Part shown: positions 26,784 to 35,880 of the stretch, in pieces
Numbering within the stretch: position 1 is the stretch's first letter
Layout: each line of letters opens with the position of its first letter
Origin: Bacteroides finegoldii DSM 17565
GTDB taxonomy: Bacteria; Bacteroidota; Bacteroidia; Bacteroidales; Bacteroidaceae
Direction: 5' to 3'
Assembly (NCBI RefSeq): GCF_000156195.1
Contig: NZ_GG688317.1
Location: 258,305-322,304 of the forward strand
DNA length: 64,000 nt
Notes under the pieces: model-generated
What the model saw: only the letters and a program-made list of their open reading frames with translations
Databases searched by the model: none
What the model was told of the DNA's origin: nothing
Made by a program: the position numbers and the translations under genes

Positions 26784-27680
26784 ATGGAAGAGGTTATTAA
26801 ACTTGATGAGATAGATAAATACAACAAACTTTTCGGACTTGAAACACGACACCCGTTGGTTAGTGTTGTTGATCTGTCAAAAGCAACGCAATGGCCGGAA
26901 CATTGCAAAATCAACTACGGCGTATATGCTCTTTACCTGAAAGATACCTACTGCGGGAATATCATGTATGGGCGTCAGAGTTACGACTATCAGGATGGTA
27001 CGATTGTCAGCTTTGCTCCAGGCCAAATAGTAGAGACAAAGATGATTAAAGATGTCCAACCAAACGCTCATGGCATCCTGTTCCACCCCGATCTGATTCG
27101 TGGCACGGCACTCGGTCAGGAGATCAAGAACTATTCTTTCTTTTCCTACGAAACCCGTGAGGCACTACACCTTTCAGAGGAGGAACGGGAGACCGTGATG
27201 GATTGCCTGCATAAGATTGAAATAGAACTGAAACACAATATAGACAAGCACAGCCGTCGGTTAATTTGTGCCAATATCGGACTACTGCTCGATTATTGTA
27301 TGCGTTTCTACGAACGACAGTTCACAACACGCGAAGAAGTGAACAAAGACATCATCGTCCGTTTCGAGCGGTTGCTGGATGAGTATTTCGACAACGAGAC
27401 TCCACTACGAGAGGGATTACCTACCGTTAAATACTTTGCCGACAAAGTATTTCTATCAGCCAACTATTTCGGAGATATGATTAGAAAACAGACGGGACAA
27501 ACCGCCTCGGAATATATCCAAAATAAACTGATCGAACGCGCTAAAGAGGATTTGCTGGCAACAGACAAGACTACAAGTGAAATTGCTTACAGATTGGGAT
27601 TCCAATATCCGCAGCATCTAAGCCGGATGTTCAAACGGGTTACGGGCTGTACTCCCAATGAATTCCGCTCACAGAATTAG
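26784..27680 (+). CDS. AraC/XylS-family transcriptional regulator
   Basis: A 298-residue regulator with an N-terminal cupin-like sensor domain (about 30-160) and a C-terminal double helix-turn-helix: KYFADKVFLSANYFGDMIRK and the last, strongly conserved IAYRLGFQYPQHLSRMFKR followed by GCTPNEFR. It is divergent from the cupin-acetyltransferase-flavodoxin operon and very probably controls it. Confidence 0.93.
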   Translation: MEEVIKLDEIDKYNKLFGLETRHPLVSVVDLSKATQWPEHCKINYGVYALYLKDTYCGNIMYGRQSYDYQDGTIVSFAPGQIVETKMIKDVQPNAHGILFHPDLIRGTALGQEIKNYSFFSYETREALHLSEEERETVMDCLHKIEIELKHNIDKHSRRLICANIGLLLDYCMRFYERQFTTREEVNKDIIVRFERLLDEYFDNETPLREGLPTVKYFADKVFLSANYFGDMIRKQTGQTASEYIQNKLIERAKEDLLATDKTTSEIAYRLGFQYPQHLSRMFKRVTGCTPNEFRSQN

Positions 27681-27800
27681 TCTTTATACGAAAATAACAT
27701 CTATGAGTAACTCGCTCCCATATTTATTTATAGAATTTATATAGAGGGCATCAGGCAGAAGAAAAATATAAGAAATAGAATTATACCAACTAATTATTAT

Positions 27801-27808
27801 ATCTTTGC
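27801..27808 (+). promoter_or_regulatory. -7 element (TATCTTTG) upstream of pspC
   Basis: Exact TAnnTTTG; implies a leader of about 110 nt before the pspC start. Confidence 0.5.
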
Positions 27809-27926
27809 GCAAAGCACTTTTATCGATTAGAGCATGGAAAGAACTCATCCCCATAAAAGTCATAAACAATAGATAAAGTAAACTCTGATAAGTAACAAAC
27901 TTATACTAAACAATTATACAATAAAT

Positions 27927-28160
27927 ATGGAAAATGAAAAGAAACTGACCCGATCTTCCAATCGAATGATTGCAGGTGTATGTTCCGGAATAGCCGAATA
28001 TTTTGGATGGGACCCAACTTTATTAAGAATCGTATACGTATTAGCCACATTCTTCACAGCTTTCGCTGGTGTAATCATCTATATTATCTTGTGGATTGTC
28101 ATGCCTTACAAAACGCCTTCAGACGGATATGAAAACCGCATGAACAACAGATTACATTAA
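27927..28160 (+). CDS. pspC: PspC-domain membrane protein
   Basis: A 77-residue phage-shock-protein-C-like protein. The family motif SNRMIAGVCSGIAEYFGWDPTLLRI leads into one membrane helix (VLATFFTAFAGVIIYIILWI). No pspA or pspB is beside it. It may respond to envelope stress. Confidence 0.9.
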   Translation: MENEKKLTRSSNRMIAGVCSGIAEYFGWDPTLLRIVYVLATFFTAFAGVIIYIILWIVMPYKTPSDGYENRMNNRLH

Positions 28161-28237
28161 GACCAAGAGCCCATCCGATTTCTTATCAAACAATAATCAA
28201 TCGAATGTGGCTCATTTTTATACCCCTCCATTAAGGA

Positions 28238-30094
28238 CTAGTACAATTCCAATCCGAACTCGTCTTTCAACTGCATTAATGCCTGATTCTTTTGAGCCAT
28301 CATCTGAAACTTTTCTACACGGCCGACGGGACGTACCGTTTCTGTTGGTTCACTAACCCGCACTGTCATCACCACTTTACTATTCTTTAACTGGACACGA
28401 AGATAATTCTGCAATTCAGGAATCAGATTTCTGAAATCCTTTGCAGCAATCTCATTGTCCACTACTACCTCAAAAGTCGTCGAGTTATTGAGCAGTACCG
28501 GATGAAGCATCTGCATACGTTTCGTAAGAGAATCTTCCTCTTTCGGTAACTGACCGGCATACTGCTGCCAATAGAAATTCAAATCACGGTCATTAAAGAT
28601 AAAATCCTCTTCTACAGTCTGTTGTACTTTACCAGGCTGTGGCATCATTTCTTTCTGAGTAACCTGATCACGCTGCGGATTCTTGATAGATACCCCCAGG
28701 CTGGACATCTTCATGACAGGAATCTTCCGTTCTCCCTGCCCTCTCTGAGCAATTCCCGCACTTTGAGACGGAACGGAAGTAGTGGAATTCGAAGAAGAAG
28801 AAGATGATGATGATGTAGACGATGATACCACCTGCGCTGCCACAGGTGTCTGCGGCTGACGAACAGGCGTTTGTTGATGAACAGCAGTCTGAGACGCTGA
28901 AGCAGCAGAAGTCACCTGCGGTTGCTGTGCTGCGGCAGGTTGGGTGAATACGGGTTTTATAGTCTTTTTAGGGCTACGCCCACCACTCACATCATCCCCC
29001 TCAATGGTAAGCTGCGCAACCTGTATTAAGGTCAGTTCTACCAGCAAACGCTTATTTTTGCTGACACGATAATTCAAATCACACTCATTACAGAGCTTCA
29101 TCGCCCGATACAAAAAAGGCAACGGACATTTCTGTGCCTGCTCCTGATAGCGTTGGCGTATGCTCGCTCCTACTTCCAACAAAGGCAATGTCACTGCATC
29201 TTTAGCTACCAGCAAATCACGGAAATGAGAAGACAAACCGGTTATAAAATGACTCCCGTCAAAACCTTTGTTCAACACATCATTGAAAAGTAACAATGCA
29301 TCACTTACCTTATTTTCAAGAAAAGAATCGGTCAGACGGAAATAATATTCGTAATCAAGTACATTCAGATTATCAATTACACTCTTGTATGTGATATTAC
29401 CTCCGGTAAAACTTATCACCTGGTCGAAAATAGACAAAGCATCGCGCATACCACCGTCCGCCTTCATGGCAATCACATTCAATGCTTCCGGCTCTGCCGT
29501 AATTCCTTCTTTTGAAGCGACATAAGAAAGGTGATTCACAGTATCTTCCACGCTAATCCGGTTGAAATCATAAATCTGGCAACGGGAAAGAATGGTCGGA
29601 AGAATCTTATGTTTTTCCGTTGTAGCCAAAATAAAGATGGCATGACGGGGAGGCTCTTCCAGCGTTTTCAGAAAAGCATTGAAAGCAGACGCGGAGAGCA
29701 TATGTACCTCATCGATAATGTATACCTTATATTTACCGATCTGTGGCGGGATACGCACCTGCTCCACCAATTGGCGGATATCGTCCACCGAATTATTGGA
29801 AGCAGCATCCAGTTCATGGATATTGTACGACCGTTGTTCATTAAAAGCCACACAAGACTCACACTGATTGCAAGCTTCGCCATCAGCAGTAGGTGTTATG
29901 CAGTTAATGGTTTTGGCAAAGATACGTGCGCACGTAGTCTTTCCGACTCCGCGTGGCCCGCAGAACAAATAAGCATGAGCAAGTTTCTGAGTAGCAATCG
30001 CATTTTTCAGCGTAGTGGTCAGCGCCCGTTGTCCCACCACCGATTCGAAAGTAGACGGACGATATTTACGGGCTGATACAATATAGTTTTCCAT
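28238..30094 (-). CDS. dnaX: DNA polymerase III subunits gamma/tau
   Basis: Clamp-loader ATPase of 618 residues. Walker A GPRGVGKTT is at residues 46-54, four zinc cysteines follow (NCITP, CNQCESC), and the DEVHMLS Walker B and SRC sensor are present. The linker near residue 430 holds a long run of serines (encoded by repeated TCA/TCT/TCG codons, 28795-28825). The tau-type C-terminus is complete. I saw no obvious A-rich slippery site, so a gamma form is not predicted. Confidence 0.97.
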   Translation of the reverse strand: MENYIVSARKYRPSTFESVVGQRALTTTLKNAIATQKLAHAYLFCGPRGVGKTTCARIFAKTINCITPTADGEACNQCESCVAFNEQRSYNIHELDAASNNSVDDIRQLVEQVRIPPQIGKYKVYIIDEVHMLSASAFNAFLKTLEEPPRHAIFILATTEKHKILPTILSRCQIYDFNRISVEDTVNHLSYVASKEGITAEPEALNVIAMKADGGMRDALSIFDQVISFTGGNITYKSVIDNLNVLDYEYYFRLTDSFLENKVSDALLLFNDVLNKGFDGSHFITGLSSHFRDLLVAKDAVTLPLLEVGASIRQRYQEQAQKCPLPFLYRAMKLCNECDLNYRVSKNKRLLVELTLIQVAQLTIEGDDVSGGRSPKKTIKPVFTQPAAAQQPQVTSAASASQTAVHQQTPVRQPQTPVAAQVVSSSTSSSSSSSSNSTTSVPSQSAGIAQRGQGERKIPVMKMSSLGVSIKNPQRDQVTQKEMMPQPGKVQQTVEEDFIFNDRDLNFYWQQYAGQLPKEEDSLTKRMQMLHPVLLNNSTTFEVVVDNEIAAKDFRNLIPELQNYLRVQLKNSKVVMTVRVSEPTETVRPVGRVEKFQMMAQKNQALMQLKDEFGLELY

Positions 30095-30136
30095 ATCCGG
30101 GATTCCTCTATTTTTCTTTATTTTTTGCTTTCAGTG

Positions 30137-30144
30137 CAAAAGTA
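30137..30144 (-). promoter_or_regulatory. -7 element (TACTTTTG) for dnaX
   Basis: Exact TAnnTTTG on the minus strand, 43 bases before dnaX. Confidence 0.6.
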
Positions 30145-30222
30145 CATAAAAAAGTGATAAGTAATAAGGGATAGAGAAAGAAGTTTTAAAGCGGAAGAGA
30201 TAAGTTTTTAAGTTATTAGTTT

Positions 30223-30230
30223 TATCTTTG
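30223..30230 (+). promoter_or_regulatory. -7 element (TATCTTTG) for the FtsB-like gene
   Basis: Exact TAnnTTTG 22 bases before the start codon at 30253. Confidence 0.65.
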
Positions 30231-30252
30231 CGGATATTTATAAAGGTAGGTT

Positions 30253-30552
30253 ATGAGTAAGCTAATCAGTATTTGGAATTTCATATGCAGACGGAAGTAT
30301 CTTATTACCATTGTCGCATTCGCTGTCATCATAGGTTTTCTGGATGAGAACAGTTTGGTGCGCCGTCTCGGATATGAACGCGAAATCAGTCAGCTAAAAG
30401 AAGAAATAGAAAAGTATCGCACAGATTATGAAGAGAATACGAAACGCCTCAACGAAATAAGTACCAATCCGGATGCAATCGAACAGATAGCCCGCGAAAA
30501 GTACTTGATGAAGAAACCCAACGAAGATATTTACGTTTTTGAAGAAGAATAG
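30253..30552 (+). CDS. Septum formation initiator FtsB/DivIC-like
   Basis: A 99-residue bitopic division protein: one membrane helix at about 15-31 followed by a coiled coil (REISQLKEEIEKYRTDYEENTKRL) and the conserved DivIC/FtsB end IEQIAREKYLMKKPNEDIYVFEE. It should bind FtsL/FtsQ partners in the divisome. Three bases separate it from the next gene. Confidence 0.9.
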   Translation: MSKLISIWNFICRRKYLITIVAFAVIIGFLDENSLVRRLGYEREISQLKEEIEKYRTDYEENTKRLNEISTNPDAIEQIAREKYLMKKPNEDIYVFEEE

Positions 30553-30555
30553 AGA

Positions 30556-30900
30556 ATGAAACAATTAATACCCGCACTGTTCGTTGTCGGCGCTATAATG
30601 ACTCTTGCCGGAGCTGCCGTATTTATCACCGGATGGGCGTATGCTCCCTACATATACACTGTCGGTGCCGGTTTTATCGCACTGGCACAAGTGAACACAC
30701 CCATCAAAGGTAAAAGCAAAACTTTGAAACGTTTACGCATTCAACAAATATTCGGAGCATTAGCCCTGATTCTCACCGGAGCATTCATGTTCACAACACG
30801 TGGTAACGAATGGATTGCTTGTCTTACAATTGCCGCCATACTCGAACTTTATACAGCTTTCCGCATCCCGCAGGAAGAAGAGAAAGAAAAAGCCAACTAA
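30556..30900 (+). CDS. Small four-helix membrane protein, unknown function
   Basis: A 114-residue protein with hydrophobic segments at about 5-25, 30-48, 66-82 and 88-105 and an acidic/basic tail EEEKEKAN. I do not recognise a characterised family. It is co-transcribed with the FtsB-like gene (3-base gap), which may mean an envelope or division role, but this is a guess from position. Confidence 0.75.
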   Translation: MKQLIPALFVVGAIMTLAGAAVFITGWAYAPYIYTVGAGFIALAQVNTPIKGKSKTLKRLRIQQIFGALALILTGAFMFTTRGNEWIACLTIAAILELYTAFRIPQEEEKEKAN

Positions 30901-31348
30901 AAAAAGTTTTGCGCATTTTACCCTCATACTCTCATAAATCACCTGCATTCCTTTATTCATCGGCTTTTCAGTTATGATAGCAAGCCTGAGGGTTACACTT
31001 ATGCTCTCAGGTGTCTCATCATTTAACATATAGTCATTCCACAGATACTTTCTTAACATTCTCAGTAAAAGCTCTTGATATTTACAAGAGCTCACTAATG
31101 TGAACAAATAAGCTAACATCAATGGACATATATATCCACTAGTGTTAGCCTTTCAGCTCACAATAGTGAGCTCATAGAAATAACTAATATCCAACCAAAG
31201 AACAATGCTGTATTATCACAAGAATGTAGGAAGAATAAGGCAACAAATACCCTTATTGCAAGTGAAATGACCGCTCATTCAACTATAAAGTAAAGGTCAT
31301 AAAGAAAGACTTGCACAAGTAAGGAAGGAAAAACGACAACGGACTGTT
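30901..31348. other. Gene-poor stretch at the left end of a decayed island
   Basis: No gene is supported here. It contains nested inverted repeats at 31070-31173 and a run of frame fragments leading into the HTH remnant. It marks the switch from compact core genes to AT-rich degraded DNA. Confidence 0.6.
31070..31173. repeat. Nested inverted repeats (three pairs of arms)
   Basis: GAGCTCACTA (31088-31097) pairs with TAGTGAGCTC (31164-31173). Inside, GCTAACA (31112-31118) pairs with TGTTAGC (31143-31149) and TGGA (31123-31126) with TCCA (31135-31138). A separate hairpin AGCTCTTG/CAAGAGCT (31070-31077, 31085-31092) shares the left outer arm, so two alternative folds are possible. Confidence 0.65.
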
Positions 31349-31567
31349 GTGTGGCTAACCCAGCGTCTGTCATGCAGCAGAACAAACGTATATAAAATAT
31401 TCGATAAATATTCAGTGGACACCGACACATTAGCTAGAATATCCACTATTTTAGAATTTGACTTCTTCTCGCCCTATTCAAAAGAAATAAAAAAGATGCG
31501 AAGCAAGAATAAACACATACATAAACGCTTTTATTGGGCAATATGCACTAAAAGTGTCCCCGATTGA
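31289..31567 (+). pseudogene. Remnant of an XRE-like helix-turn-helix protein
   Basis: The open frame reads KERLAQVRKEKRQRT, then VVWLTQRLSCSRTNVYKIFD and DTLARISTILEFDFFS, which is the pattern of small Bacteroidales HTH regulators. No ATG is available at the proper start; the only usable start is a GTG at 31349, inside the domain, and the frame is closed at 31286. The C-terminal part after EIKK looks non-homologous. It is most likely a truncated gene at the edge of the island. Confidence 0.6.
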
Positions 31568-31600
31568 TTAACGAATCGGGGACACTTTTTATTATACATC

Positions 31601-32345
31601 ATGGCAGAGTATTACTGATTTTAGGCATCATTTTAGTCGCATTGGATATTTTCACAGCCATCCTGCATGGAAAAATATCCCGGTATCCAAACGGATAAAA
31701 GTACTCAGTTGCATAGCCATGCTATTTCTCGGTTGGGTAGCAATGATAGCCTATTGGCTTATATATTTTCTCATTATCAAAAAGAATAACAGTACTGTCC
31801 AATATGGCACAACGCTTACATCTCATGTCCCGATAGACACTACAGTCAACCCTTTCAATCCACCGGAAGAAAACAATGACGAAGACGAGAAAGCCATGCG
31901 GTCTTTATTCAACGAAACCATGAATGGTTCGGAAGGGAAAAAACTATTTAAAAGTTATGATGGAGAGAGGGGACAAACTACTTGAAATCTCCGGTACACT
32001 CGAATATATGCAGAATCACCGTATAGATGATGTAACGACATTGATAGAAAACGTAACACTTACAAACAAGAAAGGAAAAGCGGTCAAAAGATGCACATAT
32101 ACCCTTTATATGACGGAAGCCCGCAATTTAAACCGCATTTATTGCAACGAGCACATAAAAGGGAAAGCCGTAATGTCGATAGACATAGACCAAACAGGTA
32201 TCAAATCGACTTTTGAACGTGCCATAAAGGAAGGAATAGACTATGTCGAAATACTATTTCACAGCGAAGAACCGTTCATGACATCCCGCAAATTTAAAAA
32301 ATTTGCGAATGGTTATGGGCGCAAACATAGCCGACCAAATATATC
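31601..32345 (+). pseudogene. Frame-broken membrane protein of unknown family
   Basis: Three adjoining frames together read like one protein. The first (31612-31695) encodes a hydrophobic segment LLILGIILVALDIFTAIL and stops. The second (from about 31692, ATG at 31719) encodes a second hydrophobic segment FLGWVAMIAYWLIYFLII and an acidic linker, ending at 31985. The third (from about 31957) continues with EISGTLEYMQNHRIDDVTTLIENV. The joins are near 31690 and at the run GAGAGAGGGG (about 31965-31975). I do not recognise the family. Confidence 0.5.
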
Positions 32346-32451
32346 TGCTACGCAACAACCAACGGTACGCTCATACATGGAGCTATTAAGGACTGGTCTT
32401 CTCATGAACAAAGAAAAAGAGAAAGGTATAAAAACGGACAACATCGATCTA

Positions 32452-33195
32452 TCCTCCCCTTGTTATCTGTCGGATACGCGATGCAAAGGTTGGATACTTG
32501 AACCGGTATGCCCTACGTATTCTGGTGGAAATTTATTACGAACAGAGATATATACAAACGTAATTCCTATACGTGTATGATTACAAAAATCCGTGCATTG
32601 ACAACTTCATGGATGATAGGACGATGGTTTACGCAGCCCATCATGCCCTGATGGAAACAAATGCAAAAAACAACGCAAGCAACATGGTAGCTTTCTTCGA
32701 TGCGGAAGAAGAAACAAATTCTGCATTAGGAGGGGCGGATACTCCATTCTTTAGGAATGTATTGACTAAAGCATGAACGGAGACGAGGATGATATGATAA
32801 AAATGCTGCATAATTTTTTTACCGTATCGCTGAACGTATCTTTTGCTACTCATCCCAATTATAGGGAATGTGAAGATCCGACTTGCTCACCTGTAATCAA
32901 CAAAGGTATAACGATTAAATATGACGCCAATATGCACTATGCTACCACTGCTTTATCCTCAGCAGTATTTCAAGACTTATGTAAACAGGCAGGTATCCCT
33001 TTCCAAAAAGAAACATCCCACTCTGATTTCAGAACAGGAAGAACAATTAGCGCCTTTTTACAGACCCAGACAGAAATGAGATGGGTAAAAGTGGGAATTC
33101 CTTGTTGGGCTATGCACTCTTCTCGAGAGAGTTGTGGAACAAAAGATTTCTATAATCTAATCCGTTTTTTAGTTGCTTTTTGGAAGCATCCAACA
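32452..33195 (+). pseudogene. Degraded M18-family (aspartyl) aminopeptidase
   Basis: Pieces of an M18 zinc aminopeptidase are spread over three frames. An N-terminal fragment (about 32490-32577, EPVCPTYSGGNLLRTEIYTNV) resembles the region after the first His-containing motif. A C-terminal fragment follows at once (32573-32776: IDNFMDDRTMVYAAHHAL, VAFFDAEEE, standing for the usual FDNEEVGS). A further frame continues from 32773 (FATHPNY, INKGITIKYDANMHYATTAL, LCKQAGIPFQ, AMHSSRE). The middle of the enzyme is missing and several metal or catalytic positions are changed, so it cannot be active. Confidence 0.65.
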
Positions 33196-33255
33196 AAAAA
33201 TACGGTTAATTATCCTTACCATAAACAGGATATATCATCATTAATACTCAAAGAA

Positions 33256-33399
33256 ATGAACTTTAAATTAACAAATCTTGCTGCCATCAATGAGAAATAT
33301 GGTAGGACAATGGAACAATTGAAAGACACAACTTGGGAAGTATGCACCAACAGTTGCGGCTGCTCCGGTGATTGTGGTTCTAACTGGATGCGCAGTTAA
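33256..33399 (+). CDS. Small Cys-rich ORF resembling a RiPP precursor
   Basis: A possible 47-residue peptide starting at ATG 33256, in frame with the end of the M18 remnant. The first part (MNFKLTNLAAINEKYGRTME) is leader-like with alternating hydrophobic and charged residues. After LKDTT comes a core with four Cys, three Thr/Ser and several Gly: VCTNSCGCSGDCGSNW. This is the composition of lanthipeptide or other modified-peptide precursors. No modifying enzyme, protease or transporter gene lies nearby, so it is either an orphan or a chance frame. A hairpin terminator follows. Confidence 0.4.
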   Translation: MNFKLTNLAAINEKYGRTMEQLKDTTWEVCTNSCGCSGDCGSNWMRS

Positions 33400-33418
33400 T
33401 TCTACAAAACCATTAAAC

Positions 33419-33463
33419 GAAAATGGAGATGAAAGAAAACATTCTCTTTTTTCTCCATTTTTC
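33419..33463 (+). terminator. Terminator after the Cys-rich ORF
   Basis: GAAAATGGAG (33419-33428) pairs with CTCCATTTTTC (33453-33463) with a T-rich end. Confidence 0.6.
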
Positions 33464-33593
33464 ACATTTATTCACTTCGAAGTAAAACAAGAGATCAAGA
33501 AATGTACCTTTCTATAAAAAATAGCATTACATCTAAATATTTGGATATTATTGTTATCTTACAAGAATATTAATCTATTTAAATTATGAAAGC

Positions 33594-34520
33594 ATGACAG
33601 CAAAGAAAACGATTAAAGAAATTACCATTATGTGGAAAGAAGACAAACGTAAATATGTGAAAAGCTCAACATATTCAGCGTATGCCCTAATCTTAGAAAA
33701 TCACATACTTCCTACATTTGGAGATAAGTATGAGTTACTCGAAAACGAAGTACAAGAGTTTGTCTTACAGAAACTTCAGCAAAGACTAAGAGCAAAAAGT
33801 GTAAAGGATATACTCATTGTACTAAAAATGGTTATGAAGTTTGGAGCAAAACTTGGTATATTGTCCTATCAGGATTGGTGTATCAAATTCCCGCCACCAC
33901 AGGAAAACAAACAACTAAATGTACTCAACATCGCTAATCACAAAGCAATTCTACAGTATATAAGCAATCACTTCACTTTCCGCAACTTAGGCATCTATAT
34001 TTGTCTGACTACAGGAATTAGAATCGGTGAAATTTGTGCACTAACTTGGGATGATATAGATATTATCAATGGAGTAATATGTATTCGGAAAACAATTGAA
34101 CGAATTTATATATTGGACGGAGAAAAAATACATACGGAAATCATTATCGGCACACCTAAAACTCAGAATTCTATTCGTGACATTCCTATGAACAAGGAAT
34201 TATTAAAGATGCTACGCCCGTTAAAAAAAATCGTAAATGGCAAGTTCTATGTACTTACTAATGAAGAGAAACCAACTGAGCCGCGTACCTATCGTAACTA
34301 TTACAAACGAATGATGGAACAACTCAATATTCCCCCACTAAAATTTCACGGACTGCGCCACAGTTTCGCCACACGTTGCATTGAAAGCAATTGCGACTAC
34401 AAAACTGTAAGTGTAATACTTGGACATTCAGATATCACTACTACATTAAATCTCTATGTTCATCCAAACATGGAACAGAAGAAGCGATGCATTGATAAGG
34501 TTTTTAAATCTATCAAGTAA
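33594..34520 (+). CDS. Tyrosine-type site-specific recombinase (integrase)
   Basis: A 308-residue integrase. An N-terminal core-binding SAM-like domain covers about 1-100, and the catalytic domain has Arg in TTGIRIGEICALTWDDI (about 142), HxxR in FHGLRHSFATRC (about 249-252) and the nucleophile Tyr in TLNLYVHPN (about 287), all intact. The style (AT-rich, many Ile/Lys) is closer to Firmicutes Tn916-like integrases than to typical Bacteroides ones. No excisionase or other mobility gene is adjacent, so it is the last intact gene of a decayed island. Confidence 0.88.
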   Translation: MTAKKTIKEITIMWKEDKRKYVKSSTYSAYALILENHILPTFGDKYELLENEVQEFVLQKLQQRLRAKSVKDILIVLKMVMKFGAKLGILSYQDWCIKFPPPQENKQLNVLNIANHKAILQYISNHFTFRNLGIYICLTTGIRIGEICALTWDDIDIINGVICIRKTIERIYILDGEKIHTEIIIGTPKTQNSIRDIPMNKELLKMLRPLKKIVNGKFYVLTNEEKPTEPRTYRNYYKRMMEQLNIPPLKFHGLRHSFATRCIESNCDYKTVSVILGHSDITTTLNLYVHPNMEQKKRCIDKVFKSIK

Positions 34521-34587
34521 TACGAAAATAGGATAAGTCTAGCAAGTATAGCACTTATCCTATAATCTTATATTCTTTAAAAAGGAC

Positions 34588-34959
34588 TCATTTCATAAAC
34601 ACAAAATACACCGCCGCAATCAGACACACAAATGCAGCTAAATGATTCCAATGCAACGCATCTCCTTTAAAGAACACAGTAGTAAACAATGTGAAGATGA
34701 TTAAAGTGATAACTTCCTGAATCACTTTCAATTGCATCAATGAAAAAGGGCCACCATTACCTATAAACCCAATGCGATTCGCTGGAATCTGACATGAATA
34801 TTCAAAAAAAGCGATTGCCCAACTGAATGTAATTACTCCTATCAAGGGCAAAGCGGCAAACCAATTATACTCCTGTCTCATTTTCAGATGTCCGTACCAA
34901 GCAAAGGTCATAAATATATTGGACACAATCAGTAGTAAAATAGTATAGAATCCTTTCAT
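34588..34959 (-). CDS. DMT-family small membrane protein (DUF486)
   Basis: A 123-residue four-helix membrane protein of the DUF486 / DMT type (ILLLIVSNIFMTFAWYGHLK, IALFEYSCQIPANRIG-like, and LAAFVCLIAAVYFVF). Presumed small-molecule exporter; substrate unknown. It is 3 bases after the PP-loop ATPase gene and probably co-transcribed. Confidence 0.88.
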   Translation of the reverse strand: MKGFYTILLLIVSNIFMTFAWYGHLKMRQEYNWFAALPLIGVITFSWAIAFFEYSCQIPANRIGFIGNGGPFSLMQLKVIQEVITLIIFTLFTTVFFKGDALHWNHLAAFVCLIAAVYFVFMK

Positions 34960-34962
34960 AAC

Positions 34963-35709
34963 TCAATCAATTTTATTCGGTAATAAATCTTCCTGTATAT
35001 TCGCCATACTTCCCCAAAGGCTATAACGCGCTTCCGGGTTCATCGCTTCCAATTGCCGTAAAATGCCTTTCATATCACTACGGCTGGATTGCGATTCATA
35101 AGGGCAGTTCTTCATCTGCTTCAGATAATGATGCAAAGCTGCCAATTCTATTAAATCCGATTCGTGAACCAGACACATCGGACGGATAATCGTCATATCG
35201 AATTTATTCATCACCAATCGGGGCGGCATTGTACTGAATGCCCCTTGATAAGTAATATTCATCAATAAAGTTTCCAAAATGTCGTCCATGTGGTGTCCTA
35301 AAGCAATCTTATTGCAGCCATGTTCTTTGGCCACCGTAAACAATGCTTTACGGCGATTCCAAGAACAAAGAAAGCAAGGAGATTTACGGGTGTCTGTAGA
35401 AGGATCAAAAGAAGTTTCATATTGCACAAAAGCCACTCCATTCGCTTCGCAATGCGCTTTCAGGTATTCCGTATCACTCTGATAAGGAATATTCGTCATC
35501 ACCACATGAACTGCAATGACAGAAAAGCGAGGTTTGTAGATACGTGCGCGTTTTCCCAGCAGCTCTACAAGCGCCAACGAATCTTTCCCGCCCGACAGTC
35601 CGATGAGTATTCTATCCCCCTCTTCTATCAGCCCATATTGCACCACTCCTTTGTTAAACCGCCGTTCAATGCGGCGAATGGCTTTCTCTTCTTCGGTAAA
35701 TTGTGTCAT
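34963..35709 (-). CDS. PP-loop ATPase, TtcA-like tRNA thiolation family
   Basis: A 248-residue N-type ATP pyrophosphatase. The PP-loop SGGKDSLALVELL is followed by PCFLCSWNRRKAL with a CxxC pair and by GHHMDDILETLLMN, as in TtcA, which makes 2-thiocytidine-32 in tRNA. The start MTQFTEEEK is chosen because the -7 promoter element overlaps the longer frame (ATG at 35730). Some members of this family act on other tRNA positions, so the symbol is left open. Confidence 0.85.
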   Translation of the reverse strand: MTQFTEEEKAIRRIERRFNKGVVQYGLIEEGDRILIGLSGGKDSLALVELLGKRARIYKPRFSVIAVHVVMTNIPYQSDTEYLKAHCEANGVAFVQYETSFDPSTDTRKSPCFLCSWNRRKALFTVAKEHGCNKIALGHHMDDILETLLMNITYQGAFSTMPPRLVMNKFDMTIIRPMCLVHESDLIELAALHHYLKQMKNCPYESQSSRSDMKGILRQLEAMNPEARYSLWGSMANIQEDLLPNKID

Positions 35710-35727
35710 ATCTTCAAAAATCGGCTG

Positions 35728-35735
35728 CAAAAGTA
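35728..35735 (-). promoter_or_regulatory. -7 element (TACTTTTG) for the TtcA-like gene
   Basis: Exact TAnnTTTG on the minus strand 19 bases before the chosen ATG; rules out the longer start. Confidence 0.6.
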
Positions 35736-35800
35736 AGCGAAAAGAATGATTTAAAGAAGAATTAACATAATAGAATCTCTGAAAAAGGGTTTATTTCTAA

Positions 35801-35808
35801 TAAATTTG
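35801..35808 (+). promoter_or_regulatory. -7 element (TAAATTTG) for the TPR/PD40 gene
   Basis: Exact TAnnTTTG, about 73 bases before the start codon at 35881. Confidence 0.6.
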
Positions 35809-35880
35809 TACTTTTGAGCAATTGATTAGTTGGCAGACTTCCAAAAGCAACAATACTTTTAAATAATCTGCCACCCATAA

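Noticed and set aside
31349..31567. A complete 72-aa HTH gene with a GTG start
   Set aside because: The GTG falls inside the HTH domain and homologous-looking residues continue upstream to a stop codon, so it is a truncated remnant.
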